From assembly GCA_958449275.1 (NCBI GenBank), contig CAUDHE010000027.1:1-26068 (forward strand): 26,068 nt of DNA, written 5' to 3'. This DNA is from an uncultured Alistipes sp. (GTDB lineage: Bacteria > Bacteroidota > Bacteroidia > Bacteroidales > Rikenellaceae). A program made the translations under genes and the position numbers. Positions 5,994 to 11,391 of this stretch are shown piece after piece; the stretch's first letter is position 1; every line of letters begins with the position of its first letter. Below the pieces are notes generated by a model, which saw only the letters and a program-made list of their open reading frames with translations, searched no databases and was not told where the DNA came from.

Positions 5994-6236
5994 TTAATAT
6001 CCCGTAGATAGAAGTATGCACAATAGCACCACTCCGATGATTCCCAAAATTACTAACCCCCAATCTCTGTCTGAAGAATGAGGCGGAGTATTACCAGAGT
6101 TAAGTTCTTTTGCTATAATAATATCACGTATTTGTCGGATATCACTGGTTGCTCGAAAAATTCTGAATAATAATATAAGATTTAGAACACCAAATACAAT
6201 TACTGTCAACTGAATAATTAAAACATTTTCTTCCAT
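5994..6236 (-). CDS. Small membrane protein with two transmembrane helices
   Basis: The 80-aa product is read leftward, downstream of the repressor in the same direction, with 59 bases between them. Residues about 5-27 (VLIIQLTVIVFGVLNLILLF) and about 59-78 (WGLVILGIIGVVLLCILLS) are hydrophobic helices, joined by a polar loop. Co-expression with the repressor in a lysogen suggests a superinfection-exclusion or lysogenic-conversion role, by analogy with other prophages. The sequence itself shows only membrane topology. Confidence 0.7.
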   Translation of the reverse strand: MEENVLIIQLTVIVFGVLNLILLFRIFRATSDIRQIRDIIIAKELNSGNTPPHSSDRDWGLVILGIIGVVLLCILLSTGY

Positions 6237-6295
6237 ACGTCAACTCTTCTTTTTATTGTTTGCTATATTATGTAATATGCTGTTTTCCAGCCCTT

Positions 6296-6745
6296 TTACG
6301 GTAAAATAGTGGGGGGGGGATTTTTGCCCTCCCGAATGGCCGAAACGGCAATATCGGGCAAGGAAAAGCCATTTCTCGACAAAATTTGCTCCAACTGCGC
6401 GATCCTCTCCTGCATCATCCGCATCGTCGCCGCCTGATCGCGAATTACGTTCAACATTTCGCGCGCCATCGACCCGCTACCTTCCGACTCTATGGCAGAC
6501 TCGGCTGCGGGATATGCGGACATTTTTGCCTCCAGCCCCGATTTAAGCATTTTCCCCTCGCCCGTCAAGAGCCATGTCGGATTCACTTCGGGAAAAAATT
6601 TAATCAACCTATCGAGATCGAACGTATTCCGATCGTACCATTTGCGCAGGGCTTGAGGCGACATGCCCAAGTAACGCGCAAAATCGGCATCAAATCGGAA
6701 TTTTTTATACTCCTTTAATCGCGTAAGAATCAGTTTTTTATCCAT
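6296..6745 (-). CDS. Phage repressor, HTH protein (CI-like)
   Basis: Residues about 1-60 form a helix-turn-helix DNA-binding domain (FDADFARYLGMSPQALRKWYDRNTFDL). The segment PEVNPTWLLTGEGKMLK follows, a hallmark of Bacteroidota phage repressors. The C-terminal half has a coiled coil (MLNVIRDQAATMRMMQERIAQLEQIL) for oligomerisation, and no peptidase domain is seen. It is read leftward, opposite to the early promoter at 6783-6815, as in a CI/Cro switch. The last codons cross a C9 tract (G9 at 6311-6319 on the plus strand), so its C-terminus could vary by slippage. I infer that it maintains lysogeny. Confidence 0.85.
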   Translation of the reverse strand: MDKKLILTRLKEYKKFRFDADFARYLGMSPQALRKWYDRNTFDLDRLIKFFPEVNPTWLLTGEGKMLKSGLEAKMSAYPAAESAIESEGSGSMAREMLNVIRDQAATMRMMQERIAQLEQILSRNGFSLPDIAVSAIREGKNPPPTILP

Positions 6746-6782
6746 ATTTCATAAAAAATACGTTTATTTTGAAGACTGAATG

Positions 6783-6815
6783 TTTGCTTTTAATACTTTT
6801 TGTTTAGTATATTTG
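6783..6815 (+). promoter_or_regulatory. Early rightward promoter
   Basis: TTTG (6783-6786), 21 bases, TATATTTG (6808-6815). It lies in the divergent region between the repressor gene and the first rightward gene. The inverted pair AATAC/GTATATT around 6792-6813 overlaps it and is a possible repressor site. Confidence 0.8.
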
Positions 6816-6842
6816 CAATAAATAACAACGAATAATCAACAA

Positions 6843-7175
6843 ATGCAGGACGATGTTTTGACCGAAATACGCATCGAAATTGTGGGCCGAATTTGCGGGC
6901 CGCCACATCGCGATGATTCATCCGAAAACATCCCGACTTTTTTCGAATGGGAGGTTTTCCAACAAGGAGAGCTGAAATATCGGCTGCGGCAAGATCAGTG
7001 GATATCGATGAACTGCGTTCCATATGCGTTCGAGCGTTGGTTAAATGGCGATGATGTGTCATTTGAAATACGTAAGCGCGGATGTAATGGCACTACATAT
7101 TGCCGACAACCGATCGATTACCGCGAGTCGATCTGGCGCAAGTTCTTTAGAAAGTTGTTTAAGCTCAAGATTTAA
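6843..7175 (+). CDS. First early rightward gene, unknown function (Cro position)
   Basis: The ATG lies 28 bases after the -7 element of the early promoter. The 110-aa product has an acidic N-terminal half (MQDDVLTEIRIEIVGRICG) and a very basic C-terminus (ESIWRKFFRKLFKLKI). I recognise no family and no clear HTH. Its last 39 codons overlap the end of the convergent gene at 7059-7451. It occupies the position of a cro or antirepressor gene. The good promoter supports it, but the overlap and lack of known relatives leave doubt. Confidence 0.55.
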   Translation: MQDDVLTEIRIEIVGRICGPPHRDDSSENIPTFFEWEVFQQGELKYRLRQDQWISMNCVPYAFERWLNGDDVSFEIRKRGCNGTTYCRQPIDYRESIWRKFFRKLFKLKI

Positions 7176-7451
7176 TTTCTCGATATTGGATTTCAATATA
7201 AGTTCTTGAGCGGTAAATCCGCCTCGCCGATAAAAATCATGGGCTGCGGCAGAAATAGAAACCCTGACTTTGCCCATTGCCCGCAGGCAGGTTATGAGGT
7301 TCATCTCGACCATTTGGTCAAGAATGGCGTCAAACTCACGAGATGAAACGCCGAACCCTGCGGAATCGGCCGCGATGTCGAACGACTTGTGCATACCAGT
7401 TTGGATTACGAGCTGCGTAAGTATTTGATCCTTTATCTCGGGGGTTATCAT
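7059..7451 (-). CDS. Conserved Bacteroidota protein with N-terminal winged-helix-like segment
   Basis: The 130-aa product starts MITPEIKDQILTQLVIQTG. A helical region that could be a winged helix follows (FGVSSREFDAILDQMVEMNLI), then a wing-like strand, then RRGGFTAQELILKSNIEKLNLELKQL, a coiled coil, and a hydrophobic tail helix (ICSAITSALTYF). I recall this arrangement, with the RRGGF.AQE motif, as common in Bacteroidota phages and islands, with no known function. It is the only leftward gene between two rightward ones, and its 3' end overlaps the end of the 6843-7175 gene by 117 bases. Confidence 0.75.
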   Translation of the reverse strand: MITPEIKDQILTQLVIQTGMHKSFDIAADSAGFGVSSREFDAILDQMVEMNLITCLRAMGKVRVSISAAAHDFYRRGGFTAQELILKSNIEKLNLELKQLSKELAPDRLAVIDRLSAICSAITSALTYFK

Positions 7452-7552
7452 AGACGGCGAAGATTAACAATATGAAACGGTTAAACCATAAAGGGCTAAG
7501 ATTATCGTCAAGATGGCGAATAATACGAAAGAGGCGAGCTCGCAAACGGAGT

Positions 7553-7580
7553 AAAGCCGCGTAGTGCGTGGCTTTTGTTG
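7553..7580 (+). terminator. Rightward terminator-like hairpin
   Basis: AAAGCCGCG (7553-7561) pairs with CGTGGCTTT (7567-7575) with one G-T pair and loop TAGTG, then TTGTTG. It is well placed to stop transcripts from the 6808 promoter after they have run antisense through the 7059-7451 gene. Confidence 0.6.
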
Positions 7581-7667
7581 AAAAACAACTGTTCTTCATG
7601 CTCCAACTTGTCTATGTTCCGCGACTCGTAATCGCCTGACGGAATATACGGCATACACGCAAGGGGT

Positions 7668-7685
7668 TAAGTTTGCGCAAAGGTA
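7668..7685. promoter_or_regulatory. Divergent -7 elements around the palindrome TTTGCGCAAA
   Basis: TAAGTTTG (7668-7675) points right and the reverse complement of TACCTTTG (7678-7685) points left. They share the palindrome TTTGCGCAAA (7672-7681). The right-hand unit leads to the gene at 7705. The -33 matches are weak on both sides. Confidence 0.45.
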
Positions 7686-7704
7686 ATAATTATAAATTAT
7701 AAAC

Positions 7705-7896
7705 ATGAACGGCGAGAAAAAAAGTTTACGGAAAAAGTTATCGGAAATGTTGGTCGGCGAGATTATGGCGGTTAAGCGCGAGGAATATCGCCCCAGCGTG
7801 GTACGCACGTCGGCCTACTTTGTGGGGAGTGACTTTAACATGAAGCTCAAGGTGCATATGCGCGATTACGGGGTGGACGTCGTAAGAGTGGCATAA
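7705..7896 (+). CDS. Small early phage protein, 63 aa
   Basis: The product starts MNGEKKSLRKKLSEMLVGEIMAVKREEY, then RPSVVRTSAYFVGSDFNMKLKVHMRDYGVDVVRVA. The pattern (a glutamate/lysine-rich start with a G-E segment, V(R/T)T.A...G, a K.HM..YGV..(V/T)R.A ending) is common among short early proteins of Bacteroidota phages; no function is known. It may be a small beta-rich DNA-associated protein. Start ATG follows an AT-rich leader of about 25 bases. Confidence 0.7.
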   Translation: MNGEKKSLRKKLSEMLVGEIMAVKREEYRPSVVRTSAYFVGSDFNMKLKVHMRDYGVDVVRVA

Positions 7897-7902
7897 TCGA
7901 TT

Positions 7903-8097
7903 ATGGTGCTTTTTCTCTTTATTATCGTTGGGCTGGGCAATGCCGCAAAGTCCTGCATGACCTTATTCGACATTCGGAAGATGGTTGCGGGCGGCAGTAT
8001 AGATATAATTGTTCTGCGAAATGTCCTGCTCGATGTATTCCTCTGCGGACTCGCTTGGGGATCCTACATTGTGGCCGTGTTGGTCACATTAATTTAG
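7903..8097 (+). CDS. Small membrane protein, 64 aa
   Basis: It begins 6 bases after the stop of the preceding gene. The N-terminal MVLFLFIIVGLGNAA and C-terminal VFLCGLAWGSYIVAVLVTLI segments are hydrophobic, giving two predicted membrane helices linked by a short polar region (KSCMTLFDIRKMVAGGSIDI). No family is recognised. The membrane location may relate to superinfection control or host takeover, but nothing in the sequence shows which. Confidence 0.6.
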   Translation: MVLFLFIIVGLGNAAKSCMTLFDIRKMVAGGSIDIIVLRNVLLDVFLCGLAWGSYIVAVLVTLI

Positions 8098-8135
8098 CGC
8101 ATTATGACAAAGTTCGAAAAATATTCGGTAAAAAG

Positions 8136-8166
8136 TTTGGCAAATCAGATGTTTTGTCTATCTTTG
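8136..8166 (+). promoter_or_regulatory. Strong promoter of leader 1
   Basis: TTTG (8136-8139), 19 bases, TATCTTTG (8159-8166). Segment A1 starts 6 bases further on. Confidence 0.85.
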
Positions 8167-8169
8167 TCG

Positions 8170-8298
8170 TTGCCAAAAGATCGCTGCGTAAGCAGTGTAC
8201 ATATTCTAACTCGCATACGGCGAGCCAACTTTCGTGGTGTTACGTCTTATCGTAGCGGTCTTTTGGCGAAGATTCGAAAGGGGCTTGCCTCTTTTGTT
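8170..8298 (+). ncRNA. Structured leader RNA 1 (A/B/terminator architecture)
   Basis: A1 (GCCAAAAGATCGCT, 8172-8185) pairs with B1 (AGCGGTCTTTTGGC, 8254-8267) over 14 bp with one G-U, extendable by two more pairs at the 5' end. Inside are a GNRA-capped hairpin CTGC-GTAA-GCAG (8184-8195) and CTCGC/GCGAG (8210-8224). A terminator follows. B1 (8257-8267) is also perfectly complementary over 11 bases to 8327-8337, the first codons of the downstream gene. The expected product is a stable RNA of about 130 bases, or a longer mRNA by read-through. Confidence 0.75.
8277..8298 (+). terminator. Terminator inside leader 1
   Basis: AAAGGGGC (8277-8284) pairs with GCCTCTTT (8287-8294) with one G-T, followed by TGTT. 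It lies between segment B1 and the start-codon hairpin. Confidence 0.7.
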
Positions 8299-8313
8299 AT
8301 ATACATAATCAAA

Positions 8314-8344
8314 CTTTCAGACCAATGCCAAAAGACCCTGAAAG
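8314..8344 (+). promoter_or_regulatory. Start-codon hairpin 1 (segment C1 in loop)
   Basis: CTTTCAG (8314-8320) pairs with CTGAAAG (8338-8344). The 17-base loop contains the ATG (8325) and segment C1, GCCAAAAGACC (8327-8337), complementary to B1. Confidence 0.7.
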
Positions 8345-8636
8345 CAGAGTTGCGGGAAACAACAGACCCCGTACTGCATCGCGCGCGAAGCGCTTTCCGA
8401 TCATGCTGCGCGACATGCGCAAACTTCCTGTCAGTCCTGACGGGACGATGTATCAAGTCTCTTTCAGCGCAGTTGTGCGCAGAAATTACGGGGCAGGGAC
8501 AATGCAGCTCGATTTCACACGCTGCTATCTCTCTGCCCACCCTCTCATGGCCCTCGGCGTTGCGATATCCGACATCGAAACCGACTATTTCGATGCGGCC
8601 ATCAACGTGGGCAGCATCAGTATCACCCTACCTTAA
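8325..8636 (+). CDS. Leader-controlled small protein, paralogue 1 (unknown family)
   Basis: The 103-aa product begins with a basic, Asn/Arg-rich segment (MPKDPESRVAGNNRPRTASRAKRF). A conserved core follows: LRDMRKLPV, then MYQVSFSA, then MQLDFTRCYLSAHPLMALGVAISDI and AINVGSISI. The same core recurs in the gene at 11066-11374 (LDFSRCY.AAHPLIALGMALGEV), so they are paralogues, and the gene at 10706-11050 keeps only the N-terminal part. I know no function. ATG 8325 is supported by the paralogue start and by its place in the conserved hairpin. It heads an operon of four genes. Confidence 0.8.
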   Translation: MPKDPESRVAGNNRPRTASRAKRFPIMLRDMRKLPVSPDGTMYQVSFSAVVRRNYGAGTMQLDFTRCYLSAHPLMALGVAISDIETDYFDAAINVGSISITLP

Positions 8637-8648
8637 CACCGCAGCCTT

Positions 8649-8951
8649 ATGTTAGCTTCAGAAGTAATCGATCTCCAGTACAAGATCATGCAAATGGCCG
8701 ATGTGATCGCCTGCGCGATCACGCGCCGACAGAAACCCGCCGACGACCTGGTGACGAAGAACGCATTGTATGAAGAGTTCGGGCGGTCGTGGGTCGACAA
8801 GAGATTGGCGCCGCGGGGGCCGATAAACGGCAAGCGCATGGGCGCTGCGAAGAACTCGCCGATCAAGTTCAGCCGCACGGAGGTGGTAGCGCTGTTCGAG
8901 GCGGAGCGCCAATTCGAAGCGAACATCAAAAGTCGCCGTAAAAACATTTGA
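8649..8951 (+). CDS. Small phage protein, possible HTH/excisionase-like
   Basis: The 100-aa product starts 12 bases after the previous stop. A leading helix (MLASEVIDLQYKIMQMADVIACAI) precedes DDLVTKNALYEEFGRSWVDKRLAPRG, which could be a helix-turn-helix, and a basic segment (NGKRMGAAKNSPIKFSR). A final charged helix ends in KSRRKNI. The pattern KN..Y..FGR..VD......R..G...NSP..FS occurs in small Bacteroidota phage proteins that I take to bind DNA. Excisionase or transcription regulator is possible, unproven. Confidence 0.65.
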   Translation: MLASEVIDLQYKIMQMADVIACAITRRQKPADDLVTKNALYEEFGRSWVDKRLAPRGPINGKRMGAAKNSPIKFSRTEVVALFEAERQFEANIKSRRKNI

Positions 8952-8954
8952 GCC

Positions 8955-9236
8955 ATGAACGGAACAAAGCCGATATATTACTATAAGGCCAAGCCGAGCG
9001 AAGCCAAACATTTCGAGTATAAGAAGTGGCGCGATCGGGTGCTAGCTGTTGTCGCCGAGATTGTTGAACGCAAGCGCGCGGCGAAGATCGTACCCGCGCG
9101 TGCTGCATGGCCCGAGTTGCGTGACACGCTTCGCCCGTGCGAACTGGAGCAGATCGAAGTATTGGTAAAGCAGGGACGACTCCGCAAAGTTCGCGCATTC
9201 AACTACGACACATACGAACTTTTGGAAAACGAATAA
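8955..9236 (+). CDS. Small basic phage protein, 93 aa, unknown
   Basis: Only 3 bases separate it from the preceding stop, so translation is probably coupled. The product is rich in Lys, Arg and Glu (YYYKAKPSEAKHFEYKKWRDRVLAVVAEIVERKRAAKIVPARAAW). It ends with a segment that looks like the recognition helix and tail of a small winged helix (LEQIEVLVKQGRLRKVRAFNYDTYEL). No family is recognised with confidence. The context of small early genes suggests a nucleic-acid role. Confidence 0.65.
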   Translation: MNGTKPIYYYKAKPSEAKHFEYKKWRDRVLAVVAEIVERKRAAKIVPARAAWPELRDTLRPCELEQIEVLVKQGRLRKVRAFNYDTYELLENE

Positions 9237-9248
9237 ACAATTAAGACC

Positions 9249-9551
9249 ATGAAACGATTGATAAACTATATTAAAAATCTATTCAATCATCAGCCAAAGA
9301 TGGCTCCTGCGCAATTTCGCGAACTTTTCGAAAAGGCATATCCCGACGCTGCGGGATTCGTGGATAAAATAAAGGCAGCCGATTGCAAAGGGCGCATTTA
9401 TCTGCTGCCATTCAGTATTTGTGTAGACGGGGCTGTCGCGGCAACCAAGAGCCTTAGTGCGGTTCCGAAACCAGTTCTGGACGGGACGATAGCCGAACAG
9501 TCTACGGGTGATTTAAAAAGCCCCTTGCTTGATGATTTTTCGGAGAACTAG
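9249..9551 (+). CDS. Small phage protein, 100 aa, unknown
   Basis: It starts 12 bases after the previous stop. The N-terminus is basic and amphipathic (MKRLINYIKNLFNHQPK). A mid-region AQFRELFEKAYPDAAGFVDKIKAADCKGRIYLLPF follows, with an unstructured C-terminal tail. Its last 39 bases overlap the end of a leftward gene. No domain is recognised. It is the last gene of the leader-1 operon. Confidence 0.6.
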   Translation: MKRLINYIKNLFNHQPKMAPAQFRELFEKAYPDAAGFVDKIKAADCKGRIYLLPFSICVDGAVAATKSLSAVPKPVLDGTIAEQSTGDLKSPLLDDFSEN

Positions 9552-9797
9552 GGCGTCGATTAAACTTTGTAATTGTTTGCCCGTTTCCTCAATATCACCA
9601 GTAATATTCATCTTAAGTCCATAATGCGCAGCGATATTTGAAATATCCTCTGAAAGCGTGGGTAGGGAATAATACCCTTGACTTTTAAGAGCGGGTGGAA
9701 CGCATAATTTGCAATCAATACCGGTTAATTCTCCGAGGCGTTTAACGCCAGCGCCGATAGTCCCTAAATCGTAGGGAGGAAGAGAAAAGTTTTTCAT
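9513..9797 (-). CDS. Leftward small protein, 94 aa, possible regulator
   Basis: The start is the ATG at 9795-9797, 26 bases after the -7 element of a strong leftward promoter; longer readings from an upstream TTG would begin inside the promoter. The product begins MKNFSLPPYDLGTIGAGVKRLGELTGIDCKL and continues with helices (LSEDISNIAAHYGLKMNI, EETGKQLQSLIDALV). No family is recognised. It is the only leftward gene in a rightward region and overlaps the 3' end of the 9249-9551 gene, so the two transcripts are mutually antisense. Confidence 0.6.
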   Translation of the reverse strand: MKNFSLPPYDLGTIGAGVKRLGELTGIDCKLCVPPALKSQGYYSLPTLSEDISNIAAHYGLKMNITGDIEETGKQLQSLIDALVLRKIIKQGAF

Positions 9798-9823
9798 AAA
9801 GCTGTTAAAATTAAGTGACGAGA

Positions 9824-9854
9824 CAAAGATAATACATAAAGGCCGCTCCGACAA
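9824..9854 (-). promoter_or_regulatory. Strong leftward promoter
   Basis: On the minus strand TTG (9854-9852), 20 bases, TATCTTTG (9831-9824). The 11-mer ATTAAGTGACG lies just downstream (9810-9820) and again at 9871-9881, on the other side of the promoter: a possible operator pair. Confidence 0.75.
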
Positions 9855-9905
9855 CATTTCATGGAGCAGGATTAAGTGACGTTAAACCTCGTCGAGCGGC
9901 CTTTT
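9838..9905 (+). terminator. Long inverted repeat, terminator-like, overlapping the leftward promoter
   Basis: AAAGGCCGCTC (9838-9848) pairs with GAGCGGCCTTT (9894-9904), extended past a bulge by GAC/GTC, and is followed by TTAG. The loop is about 38 bases. It would stop rightward transcripts that have passed antisense through the leftward gene. Its left arm contains the -33 region of the leftward promoter, so it may also be regulatory. Confidence 0.6.
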
Positions 9906-9964
9906 AGAAAAATTCAGTTATTAAGTATTACTTAACAACTCACAACTCGCAAAATCAAAGAGTT

Positions 9965-10468
9965 ATGACAGATATTACAAAGGTGCAAACAACGCCCCCA
10001 CCGCAAGAGGTACAGCGGGAGCAGATTTCGGAGATGGTACCCCAAAATAGAAGTGTTGAAGTTGTTGGCGACAACAAAGAGCTGCTAAAACTATACTTCG
10101 ATAGATTGACTTGCGTACAACGTAGTATTTCGATCTTAAAAGAGGCGGCGCGAGAATTCTCAGGAAACATAAAGGCCTACGAGGATGTAATAACCAAATT
10201 GGAAAATATTCGTGACTCCGACGAAGAACAAGCGTTATCCACGTCGGTAATAGATCATATGAACTCAGTTTGGCTCGATGAATTAGACGAACCTACTACT
10301 TTCGAGGCTGCATATTTGAGCGTAGCCGGTTTATTGCAGATTGTAGCGACGGAGGTGTGCGAGGGAGATCTGACTACCGATTTAGCACCTACATTTCTGG
10401 ATAGGCTATCGGGTCTCAAAGAGTATCTCTGGTGTAATCGCGATAAACTTCAGTCGGACAAAGAATAA
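9965..10468 (+). CDS. Acidic helical phage protein, 167 aa, unknown
   Basis: The N-terminus is Pro/Gln-rich and disordered (VQTTPPPQEVQREQ). From about residue 38 the protein is helical (KELLKLYFDRLTCVQRSISILKEAA), then very acidic (DEEQALSTSVIDHMNSVWLDELDEP), and ends with two more helices. There is no membrane segment and no motif. It resembles in size and charge the small accessory proteins that precede host-takeover genes. I found no promoter of the usual form just upstream, so it may depend on read-through or another sigma factor. Confidence 0.7.
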   Translation: MTDITKVQTTPPPQEVQREQISEMVPQNRSVEVVGDNKELLKLYFDRLTCVQRSISILKEAAREFSGNIKAYEDVITKLENIRDSDEEQALSTSVIDHMNSVWLDELDEPTTFEAAYLSVAGLLQIVATEVCEGDLTTDLAPTFLDRLSGLKEYLWCNRDKLQSDKE

Positions 10469-10522
10469 TACCCCACAACGACAACAACTTATGTATGGCA
10501 TTGCAAAAAATACGGCGAATTA

Positions 10523-10554
10523 TTTGGCGAAGTCAGAAACTTTGCTTAATATTG
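10523..10554 (+). promoter_or_regulatory. Promoter of leader 2
   Basis: TTTG (10523-10526), 20 bases, TAATATTG (10547-10554; one mismatch to TAnnTTTG). Segment A2 starts 5 bases later, as in leaders 0 and 3. Confidence 0.7.
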
Positions 10555-10556
10555 CA

Positions 10557-10681
10557 TTGCCAAAGACCCTGATTCTGGGAAATATTAGTACATATAAACG
10601 CCTTATGGGCGTGTTCCTATTGCACTTCTACACCAGTAGTCGTGGGTCTTTGGCGAGATTGAGGGACACGCTCTCTTTTTG
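10557..10681 (+). ncRNA. Structured leader RNA 2 (A/B/terminator architecture)
   Basis: A2 (GCCAAAGACCC, 10559-10569) pairs perfectly with B2 (GGGTCTTTGGC, 10644-10654), extendable by two more outer pairs. An internal hairpin CGCC/GGCG lies at 10599-10611. B2 is also perfectly complementary over 10 bases to 10708-10717 at the downstream start. The two-base differences from leader 1 occur in A, B and C together, so pairing is preserved. Confidence 0.75.
10661..10681 (+). terminator. Terminator inside leader 2
   Basis: GAGGG (10661-10665) pairs with CTCTC (10671-10675), one G-T, loop ACACG, followed by TTTTTG. Confidence 0.65.
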
Positions 10682-10692
10682 TATTTACCAGA

Positions 10693-10725
10693 CTTGTGTT
10701 CAAATATGCCAAAGACCGACACAAG
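10693..10725 (+). promoter_or_regulatory. Start-codon hairpin 2 (segment C2 in loop)
   Basis: CTTGTGT (10693-10699) pairs with ACACAAG (10719-10725). The loop holds the ATG (10706) and C2, GCCAAAGACC (10708-10717). Confidence 0.7.
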
Positions 10726-10877
10726 CGTTCGAATGGGGAACAATAGTACCCATAACGCACCTCGTACGCAGAAGCGCGCAAGCCGCTTCTCGAAGCATCT
10801 ATCCGACATGCGGAGTCTTCCGATCGTATCGGAAAAGATCATCTATCATTCTCTCTCCGAAAAATTCTGTGAAAATA

Positions 10878-10908
10878 TTTGCGGAATTGAAAACTCTGTG
10901 TACCTTTG
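10878..10908 (+). promoter_or_regulatory. Strong promoter of leader 3
   Basis: TTTG (10878-10881), 19 bases, TACCTTTG (10901-10908). It lies inside the frame of the truncated paralogue. Confidence 0.85.
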
Positions 10909-10910
10909 TA

Positions 10911-11033
10911 TCGGCAAGAATACTAAAATCGATTTCCGATGCGGTACTTTATTTTATAGCGAAGTCCCGTTCGGCTGTATCGGTATCGATTCAGTGTTCT
11001 TGCCAAAGAAAAAAGGGGCTTCGCTTCTTTTGT
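10911..11033 (+). ncRNA. Structured leader RNA 3 (A/B/terminator architecture)
   Basis: A3 (GGCAAGAATACT, 10913-10924) pairs with B3 (AGTGTTCTTGCC, 10993-11004), one G-U. After a small internal loop ATCGAT (10928-10933) faces ATCGAT (10985-10990), giving a two-part stem as in leader 0. B3 is also perfectly complementary over 10 bases to 11068-11077. The sequence differs clearly from leaders 1 and 2 (GGCAAGAA instead of GCCAAAGA) but the pairing scheme is the same. Confidence 0.75.
11011..11033 (+). terminator. Terminator inside leader 3
   Basis: AAAAGGGGC (11011-11019) pairs with GCTTCTTTT (11023-11031), two G-T pairs, loop TTC, then GTG. It matches terminator 1 in position and shape. Confidence 0.65.
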
Positions 11034-11049
11034 GTACATACATTAACTG

Positions 11050-11086
11050 ACTTTTGTTTCGAACTATGGCAAGAACAGACAAAAGT
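11050..11086 (+). promoter_or_regulatory. Start-codon hairpin 3 (segment C3 in loop)
   Basis: ACTTTTGT (11050-11057) pairs perfectly with ACAAAAGT (11079-11086). The loop holds the ATG (11066) and C3, GGCAAGAACA (11068-11077). Confidence 0.75.
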
Positions 11087-11374
11087 GGCAAATTGGGGAA
11101 TAATAGTACCCAGACCACATCTCGTACGCAGAGATTTCCGAAATATCTGCATGAAATGTCTCATTATCCGATTGTGGATAAGACATTATTCCAAGTCTCT
11201 TTTCACGCCCACACACGGCGGAGCTACAACGCCGAGATCGTCAAACTCGACTTCTCGCGCTGCTACCGCGCTGCGCACCCTCTTATCGCCCTCGGTATGG
11301 CCCTCGGCGAAGTCTATGCGGACAACTACTCATCGGCGATCAATGTCGAGAGCATTCGAATTACCAAAATCTAA
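11066..11374 (+). CDS. Leader-controlled small protein, paralogue 3 (unknown family)
   Basis: The 102-aa product starts at the ATG in hairpin 3. An earlier in-frame TTG at 11054 lies inside the hairpin stem and is not matched in the paralogues. The N-terminus is basic and Asn/Thr-rich (MARTDKSGKLGNNSTQTTSR). The conserved core is YLHEMSHYPIVDKTLFQVSF, then VKLDFSRCYRAAHPLIALGMALGEV and AINVESIRI. It is alpha/beta-like with a conserved R-C-Y and A-H-P-L, possibly a binding site. No function is known. A 43-aa gene follows 17 bases after the stop. Confidence 0.8.
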   Translation: MARTDKSGKLGNNSTQTTSRTQRFPKYLHEMSHYPIVDKTLFQVSFHAHTRRSYNAEIVKLDFSRCYRAAHPLIALGMALGEVYADNYSSAINVESIRITKI

Positions 11375-11391
11375 CCTAAAAGAAAAAACCA

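Larger units (their letters stand above)
10706..11050 (+). pseudogene. Truncated paralogue 2 of the leader-controlled protein
   Basis: The first 50 or so codons (MPKTDTSVRMGNNSTHNAP, then RFSKHLSDMRSLPIVSEK) align with paralogues 1 and 3. The family core (LDF.RCY..AHPL.ALG) is absent. The frame instead runs on through the promoter and leader of the next copy, giving an unrelated Cys-rich tail. The likely history is duplication of the whole leader-plus-gene cassette, followed by deletion of the 3' part of this copy up to the next promoter. A short N-terminal peptide may still be made. The intact leader suggests its RNA may matter even if the protein does not. Confidence 0.65.

Noticed and set aside
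7336..7599. Minus-strand frame of 87 codons upstream of the 7059-7451 gene
   Set aside because: It overlaps the start of that better-supported gene out of frame, and its Arg-rich composition is not protein-like.
8104..8655. Open frame of 183 codons over leader 1 and the small gene
   Set aside because: It covers the leader-1 promoter and stem and is out of frame with the conserved 103-aa protein, which has a clear paralogue.
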